DNA of 64,000 bases, taken from contig NZ_JAMBOI010000004.1 of assembly GCF_023715535.1 (NCBI RefSeq), forward strand, positions 310,001 through 374,000, read 5' to 3'. The notes under the pieces were generated by a model. It made no database searches. It was not told the origin of the DNA and worked only from the letters and a program-made list of their open reading frames with translations. Every line of letters starts with the position of its first letter. The first letter of the stretch is position 1. The stretch comes from Sporosarcina luteola. GTDB lineage: Bacteria; Bacillota; Bacilli; Bacillales_A; Planococcaceae. The position numbers and the translations under genes are program-made. Shown here piece after piece: positions 51,803-60,808 of this stretch.

Positions 51803-52006
51803 ATGAATGAAACATTGAAAGTTCAAGGGATGTCATGTAATCATTGCGTCAATTCTATCGAAGAAAGCGTTGGGAATCTTACAGGTGTTTCTTCCGTAAA
51901 GGTGGATCTTGGCAATGGTGAAGTTTCTGTAGAGTTTGACAGCGGGCAAACAACATTGGATCAAATTAAGGAAACAATTGAAGAGCAAGGGTATGACATC
52001 GCCTAA
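51803..52006 (+). CDS. copZ: copper chaperone CopZ
   Basis: This 67-residue single heavy-metal domain has the Cu(I) motif GMSCNHC (Cys14, Cys17 region) and the beta-alpha-beta-beta-alpha-beta pattern ending EEQGYDIA. It carries Cu(I) in the cytoplasm to CopA or CsoR. It is regulated by the CsoR site that overlaps its promoter. TTAGGAGG gives a strong start. A terminator-like hairpin follows at 52088 before copA. Confidence 0.95.
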   Translation: MNETLKVQGMSCNHCVNSIEESVGNLTGVSSVKVDLGNGEVSVEFDSGQTTLDQIKETIEEQGYDIA

Positions 52007-52056
52007 TCTCGGGTATCATACTTTCGTAAATTGAATACACAAACAATCTTCCGGTT

Positions 52057-52073
52057 ATACCACACGGGGGTAG
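52057..52073 (+). promoter_or_regulatory. CsoR-type operator between copZ and copA (site 1)
   Basis: ATACC-ACAC-GGGGGTAG, the same plan as the copZ operator. A TTGAAT/GTTATA pair overlaps it. Confidence 0.65.
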
Positions 52074-52087
52074 AAGGCGGCGGGTAA

Positions 52088-52121
52088 GATCGTACCATCT
52101 GGTATGGTCTTTCTTTTTAAT
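52088..52121 (+). terminator. hairpin between the two copA-proximal CsoR sites
   Basis: GATCGTACC-atct-GGTATGGTC (9 bp with two wobble pairs) followed by TTTCTTTTTA. It would end the copZ transcript or attenuate transcripts entering copA. Confidence 0.6.
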
Positions 52122-52127
52122 GTCAAT

Positions 52128-52144
52128 ATACCCCCACTATGTAT
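52128..52144 (-). promoter_or_regulatory. CsoR-type operator just before copA (site 2, reverse orientation)
   Basis: ATACCCCC-ACTAT-GTAT read forward is ATAC-ATAGT-GGGGGTAT on the minus strand. It lies 14 bp before the copA start and overlaps no clear promoter, so it may act as a roadblock. Confidence 0.55.
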
Positions 52145-52158
52145 TGGAGTGATAAATA

Positions 52159-54576
52159 ATGGCAACTCAAGAAAAAACATTGCAAATTCATGGAATGACT
52201 TGTGCAGCATGCGCTAATCGAATTGAAAAGGGACTTTCGAAAATAGAGGGTGTTGAACGAGCAAATGTGAACTTTGCATTGGAACGTTCAACAATCGTCT
52301 ATGACCCAGAGAAAACGAATGTCAATGAGTTTAAGGAAAGGGTAGAAAAGCTTGGCTACAATGTCGTTCAAGAAAAAGCCTCTTTTGATATTTCGGGCAT
52401 GACCTGCGCAGCTTGTGCTACGAGGATTGAAAAAAGAATTAGTAAGATGGATGGAGTAACAAATGCAAACGTCAATTTTGCGTTAGAAACAATTGCTGTC
52501 GAATATGATGACAAACATGTGCAAACATCAGACATGATAACAGCTGTAAAAAAATTAGGATATGAATTGATTCCGAAGCAAGACGGGCAAAAGAAGATGG
52601 ATCATAAAGAACAAGAAATCAAGAAGCAGCAGAGAAAGTTCATTATTTCACTGATCCTGACGGCTCCTTTATTATGGACGATGGTAGCTCATTTTGAATT
52701 TCTGTCATTTATTTATTTGCCTAATGTTCTAATGAATCCGTGGGTACAGCTTGCGCTTGCAACGCCGGTTCAATTTTTTGTTGGTGCCCAATTTTATAAA
52801 GGTGCTTTCAATGCTTTACGAAATAAAAGTGCTAACATGGACGTCTTGGTTGCACTGGGTACGAGCGCAGCGTATTTCTACAGTCTCTATTTGTCAATCG
52901 AATGGATGAATACAGGTAGTGTCGGACATCCGGAACTCTATTTTGAAGCTTCTGCTGTCATTATCACTTTAATCGTACTTGGTAAACTATTTGAAGTGCG
53001 TGCAAAAGGGAAAACGAGTCAGGCGATTCAAAAGCTACTTGGTTTGCAGGCTATAACAGCCCGTGTTCTGAGAAATAGCGTTGAAAAAGAAATCCCGATT
53101 GAAGAAGTCGTGACAGGAGATATTATCCTAGTCAAGCCGGGTGAAAAGATTCCGGTAGATGGGGAAATCATTGAAGGACGATCTGCAATCGATGAATCGA
53201 TGATAACGGGCGAAAGTATACCGATTGATAAAGTTGCGGGTGACGTTGTAATTGGGGCAACGATCAATAAGAATGGTTCGTTGCAAATCAAAGCAACAAA
53301 AGTGGGAAAAGATACCGCATTAGCGCAAATTGTAAAAGTGGTTGAAGAGGCACAAGGGTCTAAGGCGGATATTCAGCGATTGGCTGACCGAATTTCTGGA
53401 GTTTTCGTGCCTATCGTTGTTGTCATTGCGATTGTCACTTTCTTTATTTGGTATTTTGCGGTGACACCGGGTGATTTTCGCTCAGCGCTTATCCCGACCA
53501 TTTCGATTTTGGTCATTGCTTGCCCATGTGCACTTGGATTGGCAACACCGACTTCTATCATGGCGGGTTCTGGTAGGGCTGCTGAAATGGGCCTTCTCTT
53601 TAAAGGCGGAGAACATCTGGAGAACACACAATCAATTGACACTGTCGTATTAGATAAAACAGGAACCGTTACAAAAGGCGAACCTGCACTGACAGATATT
53701 CTGGTCGCCGATGGATTTGATGAAGTGGAAGTTCTTCAATTGATTGGAACTGCTGAAAATCAATCGGAGCATCCATTGGCACAAGCAATTGTTAAAGGTG
53801 TAAAGGAGAAAGGTTTAACACTTCTTGAAACGACTGACTTTGAAGCTTTACCGGGATTTGGTATTCGAGCCGAAGTAAATGGTAGAGAAGTGTTAGTTGG
53901 CACAAGAAAATTGATGAGAGAGCGTAACATTGCAACTTTGAATTCAGAAGCCTCGATGGAGGAGCTGGAAAGTGAAGGGAAAACAGCTATGCTTATAGCT
54001 GTAGATGCTAAACTTGCCGGTGTTGTCGCAGTAGCCGATACCGTAAAAGATACTTCAAAAGAAGCAATTGCAAGAATGCAGGAGCTAGGTCTAGAAGTCA
54101 TTATGCTAACGGGTGACAATCAACGTACTGCAGAGGCCATTGCCCGTCAAGTAGGTCTGTCTAACGTAATTGCGGAAGTACTTCCAGAACAGAAAAGTGA
54201 AGAGATCAAAAAACTTCAGGAACAAGGCAAAAAGGTGGCGATGGTAGGGGACGGAATCAATGACGCTCCAGCACTTGCCATGGCAAATGTCGGAATGGCA
54301 GTCGGGAACGGAACAGATATCGCCATAGAAGTAGCAGACATTACGCTAATGCGAGGAGACTTAAATAGTGTTGCTGATGCAATTATTATGAGTCGAAAAA
54401 CAATGCGGAATATAAAAGAGAACTTGTTTTTTGCTTTCATTTACAACACAATCGGAATTCCGATTGCAGCAATTGGCTTATTAGCTCCTTGGGTAGCGGG
54501 TGCAGCGATGGCCTTCAGTTCGGTTTCCGTGGTGTTGAATGCATTGCGTCTACAGAAAGTGAAAATAAGGAATTAA
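52159..54576 (+). CDS. copA: copper-exporting P-type ATPase CopA
   Basis: In this 805-residue protein, two N-terminal heavy-metal domains each carry GMTCAACA (about 12-19 and 80-87). Eight membrane helices follow, with CPCALGLATP as the Cu(I) channel motif (P1B-1), TGES, the phosphorylation site DKTGTVTKGE, the ATP-binding SEHPLAQAI and GDGINDAPALA. It exports Cu(I) handed over by CopZ. It starts behind TTGGAGTG with two CsoR sites upstream, so it can be controlled separately from copZ. Confidence 0.97.
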   Translation: MATQEKTLQIHGMTCAACANRIEKGLSKIEGVERANVNFALERSTIVYDPEKTNVNEFKERVEKLGYNVVQEKASFDISGMTCAACATRIEKRISKMDGVTNANVNFALETIAVEYDDKHVQTSDMITAVKKLGYELIPKQDGQKKMDHKEQEIKKQQRKFIISLILTAPLLWTMVAHFEFLSFIYLPNVLMNPWVQLALATPVQFFVGAQFYKGAFNALRNKSANMDVLVALGTSAAYFYSLYLSIEWMNTGSVGHPELYFEASAVIITLIVLGKLFEVRAKGKTSQAIQKLLGLQAITARVLRNSVEKEIPIEEVVTGDIILVKPGEKIPVDGEIIEGRSAIDESMITGESIPIDKVAGDVVIGATINKNGSLQIKATKVGKDTALAQIVKVVEEAQGSKADIQRLADRISGVFVPIVVVIAIVTFFIWYFAVTPGDFRSALIPTISILVIACPCALGLATPTSIMAGSGRAAEMGLLFKGGEHLENTQSIDTVVLDKTGTVTKGEPALTDILVADGFDEVEVLQLIGTAENQSEHPLAQAIVKGVKEKGLTLLETTDFEALPGFGIRAEVNGREVLVGTRKLMRERNIATLNSEASMEELESEGKTAMLIAVDAKLAGVVAVADTVKDTSKEAIARMQELGLEVIMLTGDNQRTAEAIARQVGLSNVIAEVLPEQKSEEIKKLQEQGKKVAMVGDGINDAPALAMANVGMAVGNGTDIAIEVADITLMRGDLNSVADAIIMSRKTMRNIKENLFFAFIYNTIGIPIAAIGLLAPWVAGAAMAFSSVSVVLNALRLQKVKIRN

Positions 54577-54582
54577 CAATGA

Positions 54583-54630
54583 GAGGCCTATACCAACTCT
54601 TAACTGGAGTTGGTATAGGCCCTTTTATAT
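54583..54630 (+). terminator. terminator after copA
   Basis: AGGCCTATACCAACTC...GAGTTGGTATAGGCCCTTTTAT. Confidence 0.85.
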
Positions 54631-54773
54631 CTAAAAAAGAACTCATCTTGGTGTATTAGGTTGCTTGATTGTCGTCTAACACATTCTGTTTTCTTGTCTT
54701 AATATCGATTGTGTTAACATTCTGTTCATAAAAGGATGCTACTATAAAGTGTAAAAGAATGAGAGGTCGGATG

Positions 54774-55466
54774 ATGAACAAGCCAATTGAAGTTCTCGTC
54801 ATCGAGGATGATTCATACATTTGTGATTTGATCAATTTATACGCAGAAAATAGTGGTTATGAAGTTAGCGTTGCAAACGATGGGGCAACCGGGTTAGATA
54901 TGTTTCATGAAAGTCCACCTGATCTGGTCATCCTGGATATTATGCTGCCTGAAATGGACGGTTGGGAAGTTTGCAAGGAAATAAGGAGATATGATAAAAC
55001 GCCTATTATCATGCTGACCGGGAAAGGTGAAAGCTACGATAAGTTAAAAGGTTTCGAACTTGGAACAGATGATTACTTGGTGAAACCTTTTGATCCGAAT
55101 GAATTAATGGCACGGATAAAAGCGGTTCTTCGGCGAGCCAATCCTACATTAGATACTAATCAGATTATCGAGCTTCCTATGTTAGAGATTAATCTTCATC
55201 AATACAAGGTAATTTATGATGAAAAGGAAATCGGTTTGGCACCTAAAGAAATGGAGTTGCTTTACTTTCTCGCCACCCATCCCAATCAAGTATTTACTCG
55301 TCAGCAACTGTTGGACCAAATATGGAGCTTGGATTTTGAAGGGGATCCGAGAACGGTAGATGTGCATATCAAAAGGATTCGAGACAAATTGGGAAATCCC
55401 AAGTCTTATTGGAGAGTGAAAACTATAAGAGGAGTCGGATATAAATTTGAGGTGAACAACTATTGA
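54774..55466 (+). CDS. OmpR/PhoB-type response regulator (system 2)
   Basis: This 230-residue protein has the acidic pocket EVLVIEDDS, phospho-Asp in VILDIMLPEMDG, the switch residues MLTGKG and DYLVKPFDPNE, and a winged helix ending in RTVDVHIKRIRDKLG and IRGVGYKFE. ATG 54774 has GAGAGG at 7 bp; 54771 is an alternative. The TTG of the kinase overlaps its stop by 4 bp. It probably serves the downstream membrane-protein and multicopper-oxidase genes. Confidence 0.93.
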   Translation: MNKPIEVLVIEDDSYICDLINLYAENSGYEVSVANDGATGLDMFHESPPDLVILDIMLPEMDGWEVCKEIRRYDKTPIIMLTGKGESYDKLKGFELGTDDYLVKPFDPNELMARIKAVLRRANPTLDTNQIIELPMLEINLHQYKVIYDEKEIGLAPKEMELLYFLATHPNQVFTRQQLLDQIWSLDFEGDPRTVDVHIKRIRDKLGNPKSYWRVKTIRGVGYKFEVNNY

Positions 55467-56539
55467 TTCGAATTAAAAGTATTTTTTTCAAGCTGTTTAT
55501 CACATATATCGTCATATTAATTGTGTCACATTTCATTTATGCTACTACTTCATATTTGCTATTTCAGAACAACCTTACTGAAATGCACCTAAATCTTGAG
55601 GGTATAAACCAATTGAAATACATGTTAATAACATCTTCTATTATTTCTATAACGATTACAGGTTTATTTACCTATTACATCACTAAAAGAATTACCTCTC
55701 CACTTCGGGAAATGAATCGTGTTGCTCTTCAAATCGCTAGAGGAGATTTTAATCAAAGCGTTAAGATCAGAACACATGATGAACTGGGGGAACTGGGACA
55801 AACATTCAACCATATGACACATGAGTTGGCCAGCTTGGACAAGATGAGAAAGGATTTTGTTGCCAATGTTTCCCATGACTTACGCTCACCACTCACTTCG
55901 ATTCATGGGTATGCCACGGCATTTCTGGATGATAAAATCCCCAATGATAAAAAACGACATTATTTTAGCGTCATTAAAGAACAAACTGAACGAATGATAA
56001 AGCTTGTAAATGATATTCTGGATATGTCTCAAATCGAATCGGGACAATTAGAAATTCGTCCAGCACTTTTTAATTTGTCAGAGCTGGTACGCCAAGTCAT
56101 GGGTCGCATGGAAGTTGAGTTTGTAAATAAAAATTTGAATGTAGAGTTAATATCTAGAGAAGAACAAGATATCTACGTTTTTGCCGATGCTGACCGGATA
56201 GATCAAGTGATAGTTAATTTAATTCAAAATGCAGTACAATTTTCCACCTACAATAGTTCAATAAAAGTGTTTCTGAACAAGGGAAAACGAGCGGTGGTGT
56301 CGATTCGTGATTATGGACCGGGAATCAGTCAAGAAGAAATTCAAGCTATTTGGGAAAGATTTTATAAAGCTGATGCAGCTCGTACAAATAAGGCGGGCAC
56401 AGGGCTAGGCTTATCCATTGTTAAGCACATATTAGATCTTCATCAAACCGATATTAAAGTGGAAAGTGAAGTAGGGACAGGAACAACCTTTACTTTTTCA
56501 CTACCATTGACTTTGAACGAATCTACTAACAGGAAATAG
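55463..56539 (+). CDS. sensor histidine kinase (system 2)
   Basis: In this 358-residue protein, membrane helices at about 8-30 and 52-72 enclose only ~20 extracytoplasmic residues, so sensing is probably in the membrane or by partner protein. HAMP (YYITKRITSPLREMNRVALQIARG), HisKA with VSHDLRSPLTSIHGY, and HATPase (NLIQNAVQFS, RDYGPGISQEEI, GTGLGLSIVKHIL) follow. TTG 55463 overlaps the response regulator stop. This short-sensor type is common in envelope-stress systems of Bacillales. Confidence 0.9.
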   Translation: MIRIKSIFFKLFITYIVILIVSHFIYATTSYLLFQNNLTEMHLNLEGINQLKYMLITSSIISITITGLFTYYITKRITSPLREMNRVALQIARGDFNQSVKIRTHDELGELGQTFNHMTHELASLDKMRKDFVANVSHDLRSPLTSIHGYATAFLDDKIPNDKKRHYFSVIKEQTERMIKLVNDILDMSQIESGQLEIRPALFNLSELVRQVMGRMEVEFVNKNLNVELISREEQDIYVFADADRIDQVIVNLIQNAVQFSTYNSSIKVFLNKGKRAVVSIRDYGPGISQEEIQAIWERFYKADAARTNKAGTGLGLSIVKHILDLHQTDIKVESEVGTGTTFTFSLPLTLNESTNRK

Positions 56540-56547
56540 GTAATTCT

Positions 56548-56566
56548 CTGTTCATCATCCGTTCAT
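56548..56566 (+). promoter_or_regulatory. direct repeat, candidate response-regulator box
   Basis: CTGTTCAT-cat-CCGTTCAT. A related CTGTTTTC/CTGTTCAT pair lies at 54685-54728 ahead of the response regulator gene. This is the spacing class of OmpR-type sites, and both flank the two-component operon. Confidence 0.45.
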
Positions 56567-56621
56567 AATACATTGTTATACTAAATTGGCATTGGGTTTG
56601 AATACTAAGGAGGAAATCTAG

Positions 56622-56675
56622 ATGAAAGAATTATTATCAAAGAGGTGCAACAGAGGAGGATACACATATGGCTGA
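56622..56675 (+). CDS. 17-codon mini-ORF overlapping the next gene start
   Basis: ATG 56622 behind AAGGAGG opens MKELLSKRCNRGGYTYG and stops 8 bp inside the next gene. The coding text contains the ribosome binding site (GAGGAGG) of that next gene. This may be a translated leader that couples expression, or the stump of a deleted gene. Confidence 0.4.
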   Translation: MKELLSKRCNRGGYTYG

Positions 56676-56850
56676 CCGTAAAACGACTTCAAATACACCT
56701 CGCTGGGTAAAAGTGTCTGGGATAATCGCAATCGTTCTAGTGTTACTAGTCGTCCTTATTATGATCGTCAGTGGTGGTAAACACGGCCCTGGTCGCCACC
56801 TACCGTCTTCAACCGGCGTTGAGCAAAGTGTGGAACAGCCATGGTCATGA
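56668..56850 (+). CDS. small single-pass membrane protein
   Basis: This 60-residue protein has a basic N-terminus, one membrane helix (VSGIIAIVLVLLVVLIMIVS) and a Gly/His-rich outer tail (GGKHGPGRHLP), possibly metal-binding. It overlaps the next gene, so the two are coupled. GAGGAGG precedes it. Small proteins of this plan often precede the DUF2269-like membrane gene that follows. Function unknown. Confidence 0.7.
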   Translation: MADRKTTSNTPRWVKVSGIIAIVLVLLVVLIMIVSGGKHGPGRHLPSSTGVEQSVEQPWS

Positions 56851-57362
56851 AACCCGCTCTCCGCAAGTTAGCACTCACTGTGCATATCGCTTCTTCGGTG
56901 GGCTGGCTCGGCGCGGTAGTTGGTTTCCTGATACTTGTTGTTGCGGCTCTCTCCAGTCAAGATACTAAGACAGTTCAAGCTGTATGGATAGCGATGGAGT
57001 TGACTGGTTGGTTCGCTATTGTCCCGTTGGCTCTTTTCTCTCTACTTACTGGGCTTGTTATGTCAATGGGAACCAAGTGGGGGTTAGTAAGGCATTACTG
57101 GGTCCTTTTCAAACTTCTGCTAACTATACTAGCGACTGCCGTCTTGTTGCTGAATATGCAGACAGTGAGCTTCTTTGCTGAAGTTGCGATAGGGACGGGA
57201 AGTGCTGATCTTGGAGGGATGTGGGGTGAATTGCTCCATGCCGGGGGCGGCCTGCTAGTATTGCTCATCATCACAATATTATCGGTCTATAAGCCGCGAG
57301 GTATGACGCGGTATGGGCTGCGCAAGCAAGAACAACAGCGTAAGGTCACGACGATAGACTAA
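56841..57362 (+). CDS. membrane protein of the CopD/DUF2269-like type
   Basis: In this protein of about 173 residues, four membrane helices are seen. The start LRKLALTVHIASSVGWLGAVVGFL and a second His in ELLHAGGG suggest the histidine-pair layout of DUF2269/CopD-like copper or haem membrane proteins. Codon use is less AT-rich than in neighbours (frequent GGC, GCG, CTG), hinting at a different origin. It overlaps the 60-residue gene. Start could be 56841 or 56847. A strong terminator follows. Confidence 0.7.
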   Translation: MVMKPALRKLALTVHIASSVGWLGAVVGFLILVVAALSSQDTKTVQAVWIAMELTGWFAIVPLALFSLLTGLVMSMGTKWGLVRHYWVLFKLLLTILATAVLLLNMQTVSFFAEVAIGTGSADLGGMWGELLHAGGGLLVLLIITILSVYKPRGMTRYGLRKQEQQRKVTTID

Positions 57363-57365
57363 ATA

Positions 57366-57413
57366 AGAGAACCCATGCCAACTTCTATAAGAGTTGGCAT
57401 GGGTTTTCTTATT
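57366..57413 (+). terminator. terminator after the CopD-like gene
   Basis: GAGAACCCATGCCAACT-tctataag-AGTTGGCATGGGTTTTC with TTATT. Confidence 0.85.
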
Positions 57414-57547
57414 TCGTATTCCACAGACTATGCAAATTCTATGCATTAATTATGACGAATTTTAGACACACCTGTCGCATGCATATTTTTTTCATATGTT
57501 CTTGTTATGCTGAAAATAGAAATAATCATAGAGAGGGGAAAAAAGTG

Positions 57548-59050
57548 ATGGGAATCAAGATAACACTTGCCGCAGCGGCAATTAGTATATTGGTTATCAG
57601 CGGTTGTAGTAATAACGTTAAGCCTGAGAAGGAAATGGATCATTCAACAATGAATCATGAAATGGAGGAAATGGATCATTCCACTATGGGTGAAATGATG
57701 GAAGGGCATATGAGTCATGACGAGGTAGTTATGTTAAACGACTCAACAGGGGAAAATGAATTGAAAATCCCTACTATGCTTGAACAGGACGACGGTGAAG
57801 ATGTCGTATACACGGTTCGGGCACAAAAAGGAAAGACCGAAATATTCAATGGGACTGAAACTGAAACGTATGGATACAACGGGTCGTTTTTAGGACCAAT
57901 GCTCCGTTTCGAAAAAGGCGACAAAGTTAAAATAAGAACGATAAATGAGTTGGATGAAGCGACGACTTTCCACTGGCACGGCCTGGAAGTACCCGCGGAC
58001 GTTGATGGAGGACCGCATGATGCACTTGAACCGGGAGAAGAGAAAGTAATTGAATTTGAAGTGACACAAGAAGCGTCAACATTATGGTTTCATCCACATC
58101 CCGAAGGAAAAACATCTGAACAGGTATATAATGGACTTGCCGGTTTGATTTATATTGAAGATGATAATTCGAAAAGCCTTGGGTTGCCAAGTGTTTATGG
58201 TGAGAATGATATTCCTTTAATTTTTCAAGATCGGAAATTTGATGATAAGAAACAATTGAATTACAGTGCTGCAAAGAATGAAGATGGAACAATCGGCGAT
58301 ACACTATTGGTCAATGGGACGTTGAATCCCAAGTTGACTGTCAACAAAGAGAAAGTACGTCTCCGTTTACTAAATGGGTCTAATGCGCGGAACTTCACTT
58401 TTAAATTGAATACGGGTGATTCTTTTGTCCAAATCGCTACAGATGGCGGCTTTTTGAATGAACCGGTCACTTTAAAAGAAGTGACACTGACACCTTCTGA
58501 GAGGGCTGAAATTATTGTTGATTTTTCACAAATTGATACAGAAAAAGATTTAGCGTTAACGAATGAGGATGGATCTATTCTTTTACCATTTGAGGTCTTA
58601 GATCAAAGTAGAGCGATTAGTAAGATTCCAGGAGTAATGAATGACATATCATTAACAGAGGAAGAAATGGACCTGCCAGTAACAAAGAAGATAGAACTCT
58701 TTGGTATGATGGATATGGTAACGATAAATGGAAAGAAGTACGATCCGGAGAGAATTGACTTCACACAACAGCAAGGGGTTATGGAAGTCTGGGAGATTTA
58801 CAACAAGCCAGACGATATGGGCGGTATGATTCATCCATTCCACATCCACGGGACGCAATTCAAAATAATTTCCAGAAATGGAGAAGCACCACCGGAAAAT
58901 GAGCGGGGATGGAAAGACAGTATTTCGATTCATCCAGATGAGACGGTTAAGATAGCAATACAATTTAATCATAAGGGTGTTTATATGTTCCATTGTCATA
59001 TTCTCGAACATGAAGACAATGGTATGATGGGACAAGTAAAAGTCGAATAA
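57548..59050 (+). CDS. multicopper oxidase lipoprotein
   Basis: In this 500-residue exported lipoprotein the signal ends in LVISGC. A Met/His-rich linker (EMDHSTMNHEMEEMDH and repeats) resembles copper-collecting segments. The four copper motifs are present: TFHWHGLE, LWFHPHPEG, HPFHIHGTQF and MFHCHILEHEDNGMM, with Cys, His and Met of the type 1 site. Enzymes of this CueO/laccase kind oxidise Cu(I) to the less toxic Cu(II) outside the membrane. GAGAGGGG precedes ATG 57548. Confidence 0.93.
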   Translation: MGIKITLAAAAISILVISGCSNNVKPEKEMDHSTMNHEMEEMDHSTMGEMMEGHMSHDEVVMLNDSTGENELKIPTMLEQDDGEDVVYTVRAQKGKTEIFNGTETETYGYNGSFLGPMLRFEKGDKVKIRTINELDEATTFHWHGLEVPADVDGGPHDALEPGEEKVIEFEVTQEASTLWFHPHPEGKTSEQVYNGLAGLIYIEDDNSKSLGLPSVYGENDIPLIFQDRKFDDKKQLNYSAAKNEDGTIGDTLLVNGTLNPKLTVNKEKVRLRLLNGSNARNFTFKLNTGDSFVQIATDGGFLNEPVTLKEVTLTPSERAEIIVDFSQIDTEKDLALTNEDGSILLPFEVLDQSRAISKIPGVMNDISLTEEEMDLPVTKKIELFGMMDMVTINGKKYDPERIDFTQQQGVMEVWEIYNKPDDMGGMIHPFHIHGTQFKIISRNGEAPPENERGWKDSISIHPDETVKIAIQFNHKGVYMFHCHILEHEDNGMMGQVKVE

Positions 59051-59081
59051 AGATCAATCTATTTAATTGCGTTAGAAAGCA

Positions 59082-59120
59082 GTAACAGCCAGTGTGTAGT
59101 GGTTTACACTGGCTGTTTTG
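59082..59120 (+). terminator. terminator after the multicopper oxidase gene
   Basis: AACAGCCAGTGT-gtagtggttt-ACACTGGCTGTTTT. Confidence 0.8.
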
Positions 59121-59169
59121 GAATTCATCTAAGGAAAAAATTTCATTCTATCTAAAGGTAGGCCAAATA

Positions 59170-60276
59170 ATGCTTCCAAAAATCAAACCATATTTAAAGA
59201 ATAACAATAAGAAGAAAAAGAAAAAGAAAAAGTCCTTGCTCGCTGTTCTTTTATATTTTGCAATTGTATTATTTTTTATTTGGTTACTAATCGTTTCTAT
59301 GCTTGCTTTATATATTCGGAAAGATGAAAACAAAGAAAATCCCGCGTCTGGAAGTGACTCTTCTTTTTCAAACTTTGAGATGGAAACGTTAGACAATCAT
59401 TCAGGTATTCCGAATCCAGTTACAGAATTCAACATGTCTATTAATAGCACACCAGATGAAAAAATTATGAAGAGTAAAGAGCAACAACCAGATAGAGATG
59501 AATTCAAACCGCTCATGAAGGATCTTTTGAAAGATGGTGAGCTTACATTTAAGAATCTTGATGCTATCTTTGCGAATATGAAATCTCCCAAAATGATTCC
59601 TAAAGATTCAATACACTCGACTTTCGGCAGAGATGTTATTTTTATTTATCACACACATAACAGGGAATCCTTCTTACCGTATTTAAAAGACAGAAATAAA
59701 CCGGAAGGAGCTTATCACTCAAAAGCGAATATGACATTGGTTGGTGAAATGCTTGGCAAAGCATTGGAAAGAAGAGGAGTAGGAACGAAAGTGGATTCAA
59801 CTGATATTGTCCAAGAACTAAGTTTGCGAGGATTAGACTATAATAGTTCTTATCAGCTTTCAGGAGAAATAGTTAGGACAGCGCGGGGCGAAAATAAAGA
59901 TTTAGATATTTTCTTAGACTTACATCGTGATTCATTGCGGAAAGATTCTACCACCATAAAAATAAATGGGGAAAACTATGCCCGGCTATTGTTCGTTGTG
60001 GGAACTGGACATGAAGATTACACAAAGAATCTTTCTTTTGCTGAGGAAGTGCATAATGTTCTTTCAAAGCAGTATCCCAGTTTGTCAAAAGGAATATTGA
60101 AAAAGGACAAAAGCCAAGGTAATGGGGTATATAACCAAGATCTTTCTCCGAATTCTATTATTGTAGAAATTGGCGGTGTCGATAATACGGTAGAGGAATT
60201 ACAGCGAACTGTTGAAGCACTTGCGGATGTGTTAAGTGAATATTATTGGCACGGGAAAAGCAATTTGGTTGATTAA
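59170..60276 (+). CDS. SpoIIP-family peptidoglycan hydrolase (copy 2)
   Basis: In this 368-residue protein a run of lysines (KKKKKKKKS at about 13-21) precedes a membrane helix (AVLLYFAIVLFFIWLLIVSML). A linker and the SpoIIP domain follow: FIYHTHNRESFLPYL, FLDLHRDSLRKDST, IIVEIGGVDNTVEE. The length is close to the sporulation protein. It is a single gene between terminated units of the copper island. It is related to, but clearly different from, copy 1. AAAGGTAGG precedes ATG 59170. Confidence 0.88.
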   Translation: MLPKIKPYLKNNNKKKKKKKKSLLAVLLYFAIVLFFIWLLIVSMLALYIRKDENKENPASGSDSSFSNFEMETLDNHSGIPNPVTEFNMSINSTPDEKIMKSKEQQPDRDEFKPLMKDLLKDGELTFKNLDAIFANMKSPKMIPKDSIHSTFGRDVIFIYHTHNRESFLPYLKDRNKPEGAYHSKANMTLVGEMLGKALERRGVGTKVDSTDIVQELSLRGLDYNSSYQLSGEIVRTARGENKDLDIFLDLHRDSLRKDSTTIKINGENYARLLFVVGTGHEDYTKNLSFAEEVHNVLSKQYPSLSKGILKKDKSQGNGVYNQDLSPNSIIVEIGGVDNTVEELQRTVEALADVLSEYYWHGKSNLVD

Positions 60277-60380
60277 CATATCGTGGAAATAAGGACTTTT
60301 TAAGGAGATGCTCACTTTCTGTTTAAAATAATTCCTTAAGGGAAAAAATACACCGAATGAAAATCTCAGGAGGTGAGACC

Positions 60381-60707
60381 GTGAATACGAAATACGCAGA
60401 AACACTTAAGGTGATTCTAGAATGCCTAGAGGAATGTAATACTTGTTTTGATGCATGCTTGAAAGAAGAAGATGTTAAGATGATGGCTGATTGCATACGA
60501 TTGGACCGTGAATGTGCCGATGTTTGTGCGTTCGCTGCACAGGCTATAACTCGCAACAGCCCATTTACTAATCAGATTTTAGAACTTTGTGCAGATGTCT
60601 GCGACCGTTGCGCGGAAGAGTGTGCTAAACATGACGAGGATCATTGCAAACGCTGTGCCGAATCTTGCAGAAAATGTGCCGAAGCATGCCGTCAAGCGGT
60701 GGCTTAA
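60381..60707 (+). CDS. cysteine-rich four-helix copper-storage-like protein
   Basis: This 108-residue all-helical protein has 16 cysteines in CxxxC and CxxC spacing along the helices (ECLEECNTCFDAC, CADVCDRCAEEC, CKRCAESCRKCAEAC). This is the DUF326/Csp plan, in which a four-helix bundle lined with cysteines holds many Cu(I) ions. No export signal is present, so it is the cytoplasmic type. GTG 60381 follows AGGAGGTGA. It sits next to ydhK and the multicopper oxidase, which supports copper storage. Confidence 0.9.
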   Translation: MNTKYAETLKVILECLEECNTCFDACLKEEDVKMMADCIRLDRECADVCAFAAQAITRNSPFTNQILELCADVCDRCAEECAKHDEDHCKRCAESCRKCAEACRQAVA

Positions 60708-60808
60708 GCATACTGAAAAAACTTCATTGGAGGAGCTATCCCGAGAAACTAAAACAGTTTCTTGGAATAGCTTCTTTCATAAATATGTTAAATTAGAGGT
60801 GTATTCAA

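Noticed and set aside
58652..59035. 127-codon open frame antisense to the multicopper oxidase gene
   Set aside because: It lies wholly within conserved copper-site codons of the real gene and has no start signal.
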